Of a stretch of 64,000 nt of DNA, positions 13,457-24,537 are shown in pieces. The stretch's first letter is position 1. Each line of letters begins with the position of its first letter. The stretch is from Larimichthys crocea (Eukaryota > Chordata > Actinopteri > Sciaenidae), in assembly GCF_000972845.2 (NCBI RefSeq), contig NC_040018.1, positions 10,265,157 to 10,329,156 of the forward strand. Direction: 5' to 3'. The translations under genes were made by a program, and so were the position numbers. The notes under the pieces are model-generated. The model made no database searches. It was given only the letters and a program-made list of their open reading frames with translations, and had not been told where the DNA came from.

Positions 13457-16400
13457 TTAATTGGAGGAACGCACTTCCCTGCCTTTGAGGGGCTGTGGAG
13501 GCCTGAAGTTGTTTTCCATGCGCATCCTCTGATCCTCTTCCTCTCCACTGAACAGGAGCGTTCTGAATTTGCCCAGCTGCAGTTCGGAGAAACAGGAGGA
13601 CAACATTTTACCTTTTGCAAAAACATGGATATTGTTTGTGTTTTGTGCTGATCTTTGCTCCACACTAGACATGATAAGCAGATTAATGGATAAGACTGGT
13701 AATATTCTGTATGTCACTGTTAACAAATCCCATTAAAAAAAGACCAAAACCAACAATAGATTAGCCCATCTCTGAAAACTTTCTGCCTATAACCTTTAAT
13801 AATTTCCTGAAGCAGCTGGGCACTGTAGTTTTTTTAGCAAACATTACTCAGGAAGGAGTAACTGGTGCATTTGTTGGGGACTATTTTCAGCAGCGGGGTT
13901 GGTGCATTGGAGAGGATTTATGGCAGCAGGAGGTGTTTGTAGGATCAACTCAGAACAAATGACTGTGTCCATGTTCAGAAATATGTCTTCCAGCACAACT
14001 GTGTGACTCAACAATGTTCCTAATAGTTTTTGGACAACAATATAGCTTTATCCCACAGATAGATATACTGCATCAGGCTTTAGTTCCACAGACAATACAT
14101 TTTAGAAGCTTCAAATTATTGTGGTTAAGTGCTTTAATTTGTTAACACACACAAAAAGGATTACCAGACTTACTTAAAAAACTACTCACACACCTGACCC
14201 TGTTTTTGGTCTTTGCCCTTTCGCTGCATGTCTACTATTATGAAGGGAAATGAAAAACAAAATAATACCCTGTTATGTAACAGCTTTTCCCTGCTGGGTC
14301 CCCATGCAAGCATTTTTCAATTAAAGCCCCAAACCAATCTGGTCATCCATCCATCAGGATAATCTGCTGGAGAGGATCAAAGGCTTGAGGCCTAGAGTCA
14401 TAGGTTGTGGGGCCAGCTGCCTATCTTACACCTCACCCCCATCTATGCTATGCACATGGGTTTACAGACAAATCATCATGACTACACCCAAAGCGCAGCC
14501 GTCTCTGTATATCTACAGATTCCTCATGTACACTCCTGGAGGTAAAAATGGGGTAGTAGACTAGAAAAGATCAACAAAGTATAATCCAGAGTCTGACCGC
14601 AGTCGCCACAGGGGGACCTTGAAGGCAGACATCCAGCTAGTCCGCTTTACTTGTCAACAACCCGGGGTTATCAGACAAACTTTCTGATTACATTTAGCTC
14701 TAAGAAGGGCGAAGAGCAAGTCAATCCTGAACACGGCATCCCCCATGAATAATGCTCTCCCTTGTTCTTGTCTCTACATATAGCATCACACAGTATATTT
14801 CTGGACATGCTACAATGCAGAGGTAAACCCCACCACCACCACCAACCACAACTATTCAAACTTGGGACTTCTGATCCAATGATGCTGAACTTTGACAACA
14901 AACAATGTAGTAGATCCATTAAGCAGGCCAGAAAACACGGATGTTCAACACGTTTTGAGAAAAGATCGCCCTCGAGATGAGAGAAATATGGGTGCAGATC
15001 ATCGATCACAACCAATACATGACGGCAATCGCTGGAGCTGAACGTACATATGCAGTCCGATAAAGAAAATACAATGTCACCTTTGTTTTAAAGCCTATGA
15101 CTGTTATTTTAGATATGAATATCTATTTGAGTGATATTTTTTTATTCAGAAGAGAAACACTTAGCTTGTGCATATCTGGTACTGTAAAGCAGTGATGGTA
15201 GTTCTAATTGTAATCAAAGAAAGCATAGACCTTGTGCCAAAGGTGTTGCCCACTTTCGGCTTGCAGCCAATATAGCTAGCTTGGGGTTAAAGGTGTGGTT
15301 GTAGGAATAAGTAGCTACTACAGATAAAGAGTTTTGGTTGTGTCTAATCTGGTTTTCTGTAAAATGTTCCACACCAAACCTAAAGGGATGAGAGTAAACA
15401 GACCTTTCTCTCCCTAAGCAGTAAAAAAGATACGTTGTAGAGGATTCCTCACAGAAATTGAAACACAGAATAGGGGCTTCTCTTTCTTTTCTCTCATTAT
15501 TTACATTACTACCCAAGAACCTAACCATCACATTTCTGATGCAGGATGATCATCAGAATGTCACTATTTTTAGTTTTCAGAGGACTAAGAACTACAAGTT
15601 TAAAAAAAAAGGTAGAGCGGCGTTATACATTGTGGAAAACTGGCATGTTATTGTGGTCACCTGTTTTTCAGACACAATGATTGGCTCCTTCAGAACAATC
15701 CAGATGACGCTCTCGTGTAGAGGGGGTGTGGTCAGAGATCCTAGGTAGGTCCAGTAGTGAAGGCTGCTGGGTAGGAGGCACTTGGGGTTGAAACCTTTGA
15801 AATCTGTGACACTAGCCTGGATTGGAAAATACAAAGACAGCAGCTTTTATATTACAGCAATATTGCTGAGAGCAGGCCATAAACCGCATAAACATAATAA
15901 AATCCAATCAAAGTACTCACCTTAAACTTCACCATGTACAGAGCGTCTGTTATCATATGGAGCCATCTGTGGTCGTCACCAGTCTGTAGTGACAGAATTG
16001 CATTTGTGGTTTTTATATTTTTATATCTTGAAACCTATACACTAAGGTTGTCTCAGTATTGTATCAAAATTTAAAATCGTGACAACCTTAACCCACAAAA
16101 TATCACAAAAGGCAAGCAACAGGATTGCAGCTATACAAAACCCACGTACACAGCTTTGTGACTAACAACTTTCCACACTAGTTTCTTTTATGACTTCTGC
16201 TACAACCTTTTGAAAACACTACCCACATCTTAGATTTTCATCTTGCACTTTCCAGTGCATAAATTGTGAAGAAAACAAAAAAGTAACTACCCTGCTATAC
16301 AGAAATAGCTGCAAATACAAGTAGAATGTCAATGGTGCAGAGGGTTTAGTCTCTGATTAAGTGCAGAAATTATCATGACTTGATGCAGACCTAAAAAAAA

Positions 16401-19400
16401 AACACTAGAAAACTGTTGGAGACAAAATGGAGACGAAAGGGGGCACAGGGAGTACACTTAAAGAGAAATGTCTTACATCTAAAAAGATGCCGAGGACAGC
16501 GAGGCCGTCGGGAGCTTCTGCCGCCTGCCCAAACGACTTGTACTTGACAGCATTCCAGTGTACTAGATGAAGCTGGAGGAAATGGGAGTCAAGAACAGGG
16601 CGGGAATAAAAACAGACTTTTATTGATAAATAAATTATTTTGAGTCATGTACAATTCAATTCATGCCTCTGTACCAGTGATATAATGCTGCGCAAATACT
16701 TTCCACATCCACATGTCCTGTTCCCAGACAGATGCATTATGTTTTAAAAGTCAGGAATGACATGCCATTGTGGCTCATATATTTGTAAGGAATTTATTGG
16801 GATGTTCATTATTTTGACACAGATATAAAAATGTAAAAGTTTACACCCACAGATGGAACATTATGGATTTTTTTTTAGCATCAAAACTGTTTTATGATTC
16901 CTTTTGTAATTAAATGTCTTACCACAAATACCTCACAACACACCTTAGTCAAAAATGGGTTATTTTGTGTTTTGGTAATTAGACACTGACGCACTGAAGT
17001 ACTCTGATCCCAGACACTGACCTCAGATGCATAGCTCATTCCTTCAACGGTGTGCTCAGAGCCATGACAGCCCTTTCCGCCCCAGTGGAAGTGGAACTGT
17101 TTCAGTCTGTAGGGGTTGCCAAGAGGGCCTCCCTGGATCACTGTTGAAGATGAGATGTTAAAATAAAATAAACTTACTGACACCTCTACTCTCTGTCTGA
17201 CTGCTTTCCAGCACAACCCTGCAAAGAGCATCATCCAAACAGCTTGGTACCACTGCAGACACACACACCACAGAGATGAGTCAACCTGGTAACACCCAGC
17301 AGACTTTATTCAAATTCTCACTCAAAACTGAGACATAAGCCCTAACAGGCTGAAAGCCTGCTTTACCAGCAAATCTATCATTACAGCTCTGTGTCACAAG
17401 CTGCAGTTTGAGACACAAATAGCAGATCCTGTGCTAAATAAAGCAACGTTAATGCTACTTTAACTTTCCTTTCAGGGCCAACAAGGATTAATAGAAACTA
17501 GAATAGTGACATTCAGCCCATTCTTCAGGATAGTACAGACTGTTTTCAGAGCCTTCGACTTGCAACCGCTGAGTACAGACACCATCTAATCTGATCGTTA
17601 TTCATTGTGATGCTGCTGACATCCTTCTGACAAACAGGCCAGTCCAGTCCAGGTCAGATTAGTGAGGCATGAGTGGGAAAAAAAAAAAAGAGAACAAAAC
17701 ACTTGTCTTATCCATCTTGCAATATAGATGTAGGATAACCACAAGAATGATGTGAACAAAGGGAATCCGTTATCTACAAATATGCACTCCCAGCAGTTTC
17801 TTAGATTATTAACTATCAGTGAAGAGCTTAGTAGATAGATAGACAATGATGAGACTGATGTGCTAAATCAAGTCCTTAAGGGTGATTAAGCACATCCTGA
17901 CCTTTGCGATGCTAACATCAATGACTGCTTATGTTGTTATCTTAATTACTGGTGTCAGCCTCAATAGAAACTTTTATTTTATTCCATCAGTAAAACACTC
18001 ATGTGTGAATGCGTATGTGTTCACACAGACCCGAGCCACACATGGCAAACTGACAACAGCAGGTTTAACAGCTTTGTGCAGCTCATTGGAACTACAGAGA
18101 AATGCATTAGTTTTCCAACACGTCTCCTCTTTCATTAATTATGTTCAATTGTTTCTGTGCGAGCCAAACAGCCACACATTTCTGAGCTTATCATTCATGG
18201 TAATGATGGGGTGGTTTACATGGATCCACCCAGTGATAAAAGCAAATAGGGTCATAATAACCATTGAGATCAGCTGAGGTTATTATATCTCTTGTCCAGC
18301 AGACGGATACTCATACAGTTAACTGCTGGCTGCACTTCCCTGCAGCATAATCAGGGAGTTATTTGTAACCTTTGATTATGGTCAGCTATGCACATGGTTT
18401 GCACTTTCTGAAAAATCAACATAATCCCACATTTTAAGCGCATGTTTACTGAGAGTCAACTTTTAGCACAGATTTCCACTACATATGACGGACAAACATA
18501 TCAGAGCTCAGATTATACATGAACTGTGAACTCTGGCAATAATTGCAAAGCAGTAAATAACCATTTAATGCGCTCATAGGTCATCTTTTATCACTGCTCA
18601 TTGTCCCTGCCAAGACATTACTGTTTATTCACATTTCTGTGTGATCTGTGTGATTTTCTTTCTCAACCTAAACTCAAGAAACTGAAGTAACCACAGCTCA
18701 AGTTAAAAGTAAACAGAAATATAGACAAAATTTTACTCACCTGAGCGGTCATCAGTATCATCAAACTCCACAACTACAGAGTGTCCATTGTTGGTGATGT
18801 TGAGGGAGGTACACTGGTCGTAGTTTAGGACAATCGGGCCCAGATTGGGGTCACGGGGAGCCTCCTTAGGGATGATGTCAATGGGAGACTGCCGGTCCCC
18901 CTCAGCAACGGGGAAGTTTTTGTGCCATATAGAGGGACCTTATCATAAAAGATATAGGAGGAGCATTATATAAACAGATCTTTTTTTTTTTAATGATTCA
19001 ACATGTGCATTTAGCTCTAATTTACAGAGGGATGATCAATCCCATAAAGCCTGAAATAAAAGTGAGTCACCTGCAAAAAAATAAAGTATCAACCAAACAT
19101 CAGCATGATATTAATCAAAGAAATCAGTTAAATTCACTCAGGATGCAATGTTTCTCACTAAAGAGTCCAGGTCAGATCCAGTGGAAGTCAGGTAAAGGTG
19201 ACAGCAGTGATCCCTTTAAGCATGTGGCTAATCTCGCATTAACAGTATTACTCTTCTTCCCTACTCCCCCTGGATGAAACACGCAATGCCCCCAGCAGAA
19301 CTGAATCACAGTAAACATTTATTATAGGACAGAAGGTGGATTGCCTCCACTATGGATTGGAAAGCATGTGCCCGCATGGTGCGTGGATGCTGTAAGGTCT

Positions 19401-19440
19401 TACCGTCCTCTTTTCCATATCCCCACTGATTCCCTTTCAT
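13457..19440 (-). CDS. ca7: Carbonic anhydrase VII
   Basis: Cytosolic zinc enzyme that reversibly hydrates CO2 to bicarbonate; in mammals CA VII is mainly neuronal. Seven coding exons read on the minus strand: 19440-19404, 18938-18741, 17140-17022, 16572-16477, 15983-15921, 15816-15661, 13576-13457 (37+198+119+96+63+156+120 nt, 262 residues plus stop). All introns are GT..AG and phases match. The start [13 protein letters not shown] matches the CA VII N-terminus. Zinc ligands are His95 and His97 in QFHFHW and His120 in ELHLVHW. The proton shuttle His65 lies in NNGHSV, and the substrate-pocket threonines in SLTTPPL (200-201). The C-terminus keeps [11 protein letters not shown]. Length is close to human CA VII (264). 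Cys184 is kept, but the human second reactive cysteine position is Ile here. The gene is head-to-head with nae1, as in mammals. Intron 6 (13,577-15,660) holds no other gene I can see. Confidence 0.95.
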
Positions 19441-20589
19441 TGTGCCTGCTAGTGGATTCAAGTCTGACCAAGCTGTCTGTATTTGTCTGCTACAGTCCAG
19501 TGCGCATGTGAAAGGACGTGAACGGACATCAGCTATTGATGAAGTTTATGTAGCCTAGTGGCCCAGGGGGAAGGGCAATTACCCCCGTGTTGACACGCCC
19601 CTTCACGCCCACACACACACACACACACAGAGTCCACCTGTGCTAATCTGGTCTAATATCAATGCACTGAGTCAGTCCCCTTCGGATTTAATGGTGTCAG
19701 TAAATTATGATAACGATAATACAATTAGATTATGGTCTAAGATGATAACGAAGGATATATAAGTTTAGACTGTTATCATCAGTGTCTCATGAAGAGTATC
19801 TTATCATTTTCTGTTAATAAGAGAGAATAATCAATATAGTCGGATTGGATTAAGAAAAAATCTACACTAATCTTTGAGAGAGAAAAAAACAATACAAGAA
19901 TGCATGTGTAATATAATAAAAATAAACAAACACACTGCGCATGTCTTATAGCGCGTCGACTTTAAATGGACTCTGAAGACGTGTCTATGATTTGTGTCTT
20001 TGTGTCTTAAAGTTTCGTTTTCTACATATCAACGCTGGACGAATGGATTTTATTATTTTATTGTCTTATAAATAAAATACAAAGCACTTTGGTTACCCTG
20101 TGTATGAAATGTACTGTAACGTTGACTCGTATTGTTATGTTATTCAACCAAACTAGTCGAGTGACTGATCAGTCAGTCAAGAAAATGAATGGAAAAATAT
20201 TTTTGAGAACACTACAAATGTTCCCAAATTGTAAATACTGCTGCTTTCCCTAAATGTGATATTTATAAACAAATATCTGCATATGAATGCCGTTGGGTTC
20301 TGAGATTGTTCTAAATTCAAATTAAATTCAATGTAATTAAAATCAGAAATGATTTTTTTAGACTGACAATCTTCAAAACATATCTCCAGATTAACCCTGT
20401 GAATAATATTTGTTTATTTCAGCTTTATAACTCAATTGAGATTCAGTTCTCCTTTATCATGGTGGTCTAGGTTCTTTGTTGTTGCTCCTCAAGGAGTCAC
20501 TGCCTTATATCCTGTCTATTCAGTGCACAGGGAGGAAGCTTCTCTTCCTTATGACTTATTATTTATCTTTATTACTAACTAAATATTAA

Positions 20590-21310
20590 CCCTATAATGC
20601 CATTCGTATCATGTTTGATACATGAGGTGTTGAAACTTCTATCTCATCAACATTTTCAATAGTTGCCTTAAAAACCTGTTGTATGTGATCTGATACAGGT
20701 ATTCTGCCCCCTCTTGGACTAGCATGCCACTACAGGCAGTTTAAGTTTCGTTTTGGTCATTTCCAACATGTCTGCTCAGAAAAAATCACTGCTATTTTTT
20801 GAGAAGTTACGGTGAGAATAACATCAAAATTCAAAGTATTTTCTCCCTTAAAAGAATGCATATTCATTAAGTAACTCATTCTTTATATTACAATTAAATC
20901 GTGTTAAAATGTCTGTATCAAATTTGATACTGCAGGTATAAAATGTGTGTTTTCCCCAAATTGTCATTTCACATTTTTGTAATTTAATCTACATAATGCT
21001 TACTCATATACAAACACACACTATTTTGATGACTTAATTAATCTAATTAATCACTGACATGCCACTTGCAATTGCCACTCAAATACATTTTGAGTATTTC
21101 CACAATAAAAATTCCTCTGTAATTAATAATAATAGTCTATGCTATATTGACTTATATATATTTTTAGATGTCAAAAAGGCTAGAGGAAGAAGAGAGAAAA
21201 AGAAAGTACATTGACAATATCAACACAATAATGCATGTCTACTGTGGGAAGTGTAAGGTGCATCTTTGCCTGAACAGGGACAGAAACTGTTAACCACCTA
21301 CCACAAAGTG
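20590..21310 (+). mobile_element. Broken piggyBac-type DNA transposon
   Basis: The left end is TTAA (20586-20589) followed by CCCTATAATGCC, the layout of piggyBac elements that insert at TTAA. A short first-exon-like frame begins at 20768 (MSAQKKSLLFFEKLR, ending at a GTGAGA donor-like site). A separate frame at 21168-21293 ends in HVYCGKCKVHLCLNRDRNC and a stop, which resembles the Cys-rich tail of piggyBac transposases. The catalytic Asp-containing core is missing between the two, and the two frames do not join in phase, so this is a deleted, inactive copy. A matching right terminal repeat was not found. Two 16-bp GTATCA..TGATAC palindromes lie inside. Confidence 0.65.
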
Positions 21311-21379
21311 AAATAAAAAGGCTGTAAAAAAAAAAAAAAAGTGTTATGTGAAAAAAAAAGAGGAAAAACCTCAAAACAT

Positions 21380-21665
21380 GTTATATAATTTCAAAATGTT
21401 ATGGACAAAACTCTTTGTTTTGTTCTAAAATTAACATTGTTGTGAGCAAAAAGTTGCAAAAAGTATTCTAATTTTTTGAATTCCTGTTTTCATGGATTTT
21501 TTTGAGCTGGAAGCCCAAAATATGTAAAAATAAACAAATAAATACTTGAAATCGTTTGAATTGTGGGGCCCTGAATCTATAATCTATGAAAGTTTAACCT
21601 TTTTAATTGAATTATGGAAATAAGTAAACTTTTATGATATTCTAATTTTTTGGAAAGGGTCTGTA
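21380..21665. repeat. AT-rich repeat-like tail
   Basis: This stretch includes tattctaattttttgaatt and, 180 bases on, tattctaattttttggaaa, together with gagctggaagccc, aataaatacttgaaa and tgaatctataatctatga. From memory these words recur in the 3' tail of a common teleost repeat. It may be the end of a second, unrelated element next to the piggyBac remnant. I cannot name the family. Confidence 0.35.
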
Positions 21666-21744
21666 TTTGGTGATGATTTGTGTCGAAAATGCGTCACTGA
21701 CTGATTTTTTATTTTATTTTTTTTCCTCGCGGGCACATTTTTGT

Positions 21745-21797
21745 GTCGAATCTGTCGACGCGGAAGTCAAAATACGTCACTCATTGGAAAAGCTACC
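21745..21797 (+). promoter_or_regulatory. Candidate nae1 core promoter
   Basis: Directly upstream of the nae1 start codon are an ETS-like gcggaagtc (21760-21768), a CRE-like tacgtca (21773-21779) and an inverted CCAAT box, attgg (21783-21787). There is no TATA box. This is a typical arrangement for housekeeping genes. The start codon sits in a good Kozak context (accATGG). Confidence 0.5.
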
Positions 21798-24456
21798 ATG
21801 GCAGCGAGCAAATCCTCCAAAGAACAGAAATACGACAGACAGCTCAGGTACATTTCAGATATATATGTCTTTATATTTCATAAACACGTCGTGTTCCTTC
21901 AGCTGAATGTTTACGTGTTTCACGAGAGAGACGGTGCTAACGTTAGCTTAGCGTTAGCGCCGCTGTCAAAACAGCAGCGGCGAGCTAACGCGTTAGCCGT
22001 GAGGCTAATGGACGGTTCGTGTGGTTTATTCTGTCAATAATGACAGCTTGTGTGTCGTGCAGTCACCTCAGCATCATTTAGTTTGGCTGCAAACGAGTGC
22101 AGAGCAGTCAGTGTCAGTGGCTAAGTCATTCTCGCCTTGGCTGTGGATGAATTGGATCACTAGATGGCAACACACGTTCATGTTCATGTTGTGTTGTGTG
22201 CTCGCAGACTGTGGGGTGACCACGGACAAGAGGCGCTAGAGAATGCACACGTGTGTCTCATCAACGCCACAGCGACCGGGACAGAGATACTGAAGAACCT
22301 GGTGCTGCCAGGTAAATACAGGAGGCTCTCTGTCAGTGTGTGTGTGTGTGTCAGTGATAACCCTGCAGCTGCAGCAGCTGATGCTGATGATGATGATGCT
22401 GCTGATGATGATGATGAAAGCATCTTTCTGTCTCACTTCACTGATCTCTCTCTGTCAGGTATCGGAGCGTTCACTGTAGTTGATGGACACACGGTTTCAG
22501 GAGAAGACGTTGGAAACAAGTAAGACAGCAGTTTATTTGTTTAATCAAATGTTAATTCTGTTTTCCTTATTGTTCATGGTCGTCGTCTTCTTGTTCTTGT
22601 CTTGCAGCTTTTTTCTCAGCAACAACAGTATCGGAAAGGTACGCACACTTTGCTGAAATACTCTTGTTTTGCACGTTTCTATTTTTTCCCCACCTGTTCC
22701 CTGAATCTCTCACCGGTTACTCAAATGATTTTATATAAGTGTACAGTTTGTATATTTATATACAGTGGTCCCTCGTTTATCGCGGGGAATACGTTCTAAA
22801 AATAACCCACAATAAACGAAATCCAAGAAGTAAGTTTTACAATTATTATACATGTTTTAAGGCCGTAAAATCCCTAACCACACACTGTTATACACTTTTC
22901 TCAGACAGGCATTAACATTTTCTCACATTTCTCTCTTATTTAAACACTCTTCAAAGTTCAAACTTTCGCAGATTTAACAAAAATAAGTACAGTACTGTAT
23001 TAGTAAATGAAACCAAAGATCAAAGCCAAACATTTTTAACAAATTTAATTTTAATGATCAATCTACGAGGTTTGACACATAAGAAATTATTAGCAGTAAC
23101 TCACGCGTATTTCACAGTTCCTCTGACGCTGCTGAACACAATGCGCGTTCATACTGTACAGTACGCTGTTAAAAAAAAAAAAAAAAAAGCATGCAAAATT
23201 ACACATGCAAAAAAATCGGCGAAACAGCGAGTCCGCGAAAAGTGAACCGCGTTATAGCGAGGGACAACTGTATATAATATTCTTATATGGGGGAAAAGTG
23301 CAAACTGTTTGTATATTTGTACGAACTCTGACCTTTGATCACCTCTTTAATGTTGCAGAACAGAGCACAGGCTGCCACTGAGCTGCTACAAGAACTTAAC
23401 AGTGATGTCTGTGGAAACTTTGTCGAGGAGGTTGGTATTGTTTAAGTTTAGACATGTTGCCAAGAATCTTTTCACAATAAAAAAAATAATGTTCCACTAA
23501 AAACTGAATTACATTACATTATAGCAGGTCAATAAGCACAACACATGCTATGTAAATATGTAAATGTATTGTCAGCTTGATGTTGATGGAGATCCACCTC
23601 GTGTTTTCTGTTTGTCCCCGCAGAGTCCTGACAAGCTTCTGGACAACGATCCAGAGTTCTTCCACCGGTTTACCATCGTCATCGGTGTCCATCTGCCAGA
23701 AAGGTATGAGATTATGAGATATAGTACATCTTTATTCTCACATTTTTAATGAGAAATTAGATAGTAATTTATAGTATGCAGAATTTAAATATCTATATGA
23801 TTTCACAAATTCTGGTTCGATGTTAAAAAAAATATGACATGCCACTTCCTGCAGTATGAGCAACTTGTTCATGCTTCTTTTGTCAGAACTGTTTAGGCCG
23901 TGTTGGCTTCATTAGTGATTGTTTTATTTTCTGTTCACTTTAATTATCTCTCAAATTCAACAGCACATGTTTGAGGCTAGGCTCAGTTCTGTGGAGCGCC
24001 TCTGTACCTTTCCTAGTCTGTAAAACCTACGGACTGATCGGCTACATGAGACTAGTGGTGCAGGAGCATACAGGTTAGTTCCCCAGAGTTGAACTGATTT
24101 CTGTCACATTAGAGAATGAAACCATGAAATTGCAAAATGCAGCTCTGATGAATAATGCCATTAATTAGCCTCTATAGTCAAATATTTGCACGAGATTAGT
24201 GACATTTGTTCTTCCGGGTTTCCACTCCCTTTGCTACATGGTCATTTCACTGTGTCTCGTAGTTCTTCATATAATTAGATGTAAAAATATGCATATATAT
24301 CTGACATTTCATGCCTCTCTCTTCAGTGATCGAATCCCACCCAGACAATGCCTTGGAGGACCTGAGGTTAGACCAGCCTTTTGCTGAATTCAAGAACCAC
24401 ATTCAGTCGTACGACCTCGACAGCATGGACAAGAAGGTGTGTGTGCTTTGGCGTCA

Positions 24457-24537
<81 letters not shown>

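Larger units (their letters stand above)
19441..21797. other. Head-to-head ca7/nae1 intergenic region
   Basis: The two genes diverge from this 2.36-kb segment, so it should hold both promoters. No TATA box is obvious at the expected distance from either start codon. The ca7-proximal part has a short CA tract (19,611-19,628) and AT-rich unique sequence. The middle is occupied by a broken piggyBac-type element (20,590 to about 21,300) and an AT-rich repeat-like tail. The nae1-proximal 110 bases look like a compact TATA-less promoter. Confidence 0.7.

Noticed and set aside
16881..17264. 127-codon frame containing the ca7 QFHFHW motif
   Set aside because: It is exon 3 of ca7 with intron read-through on both sides. 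The exon is only 17022-17140.
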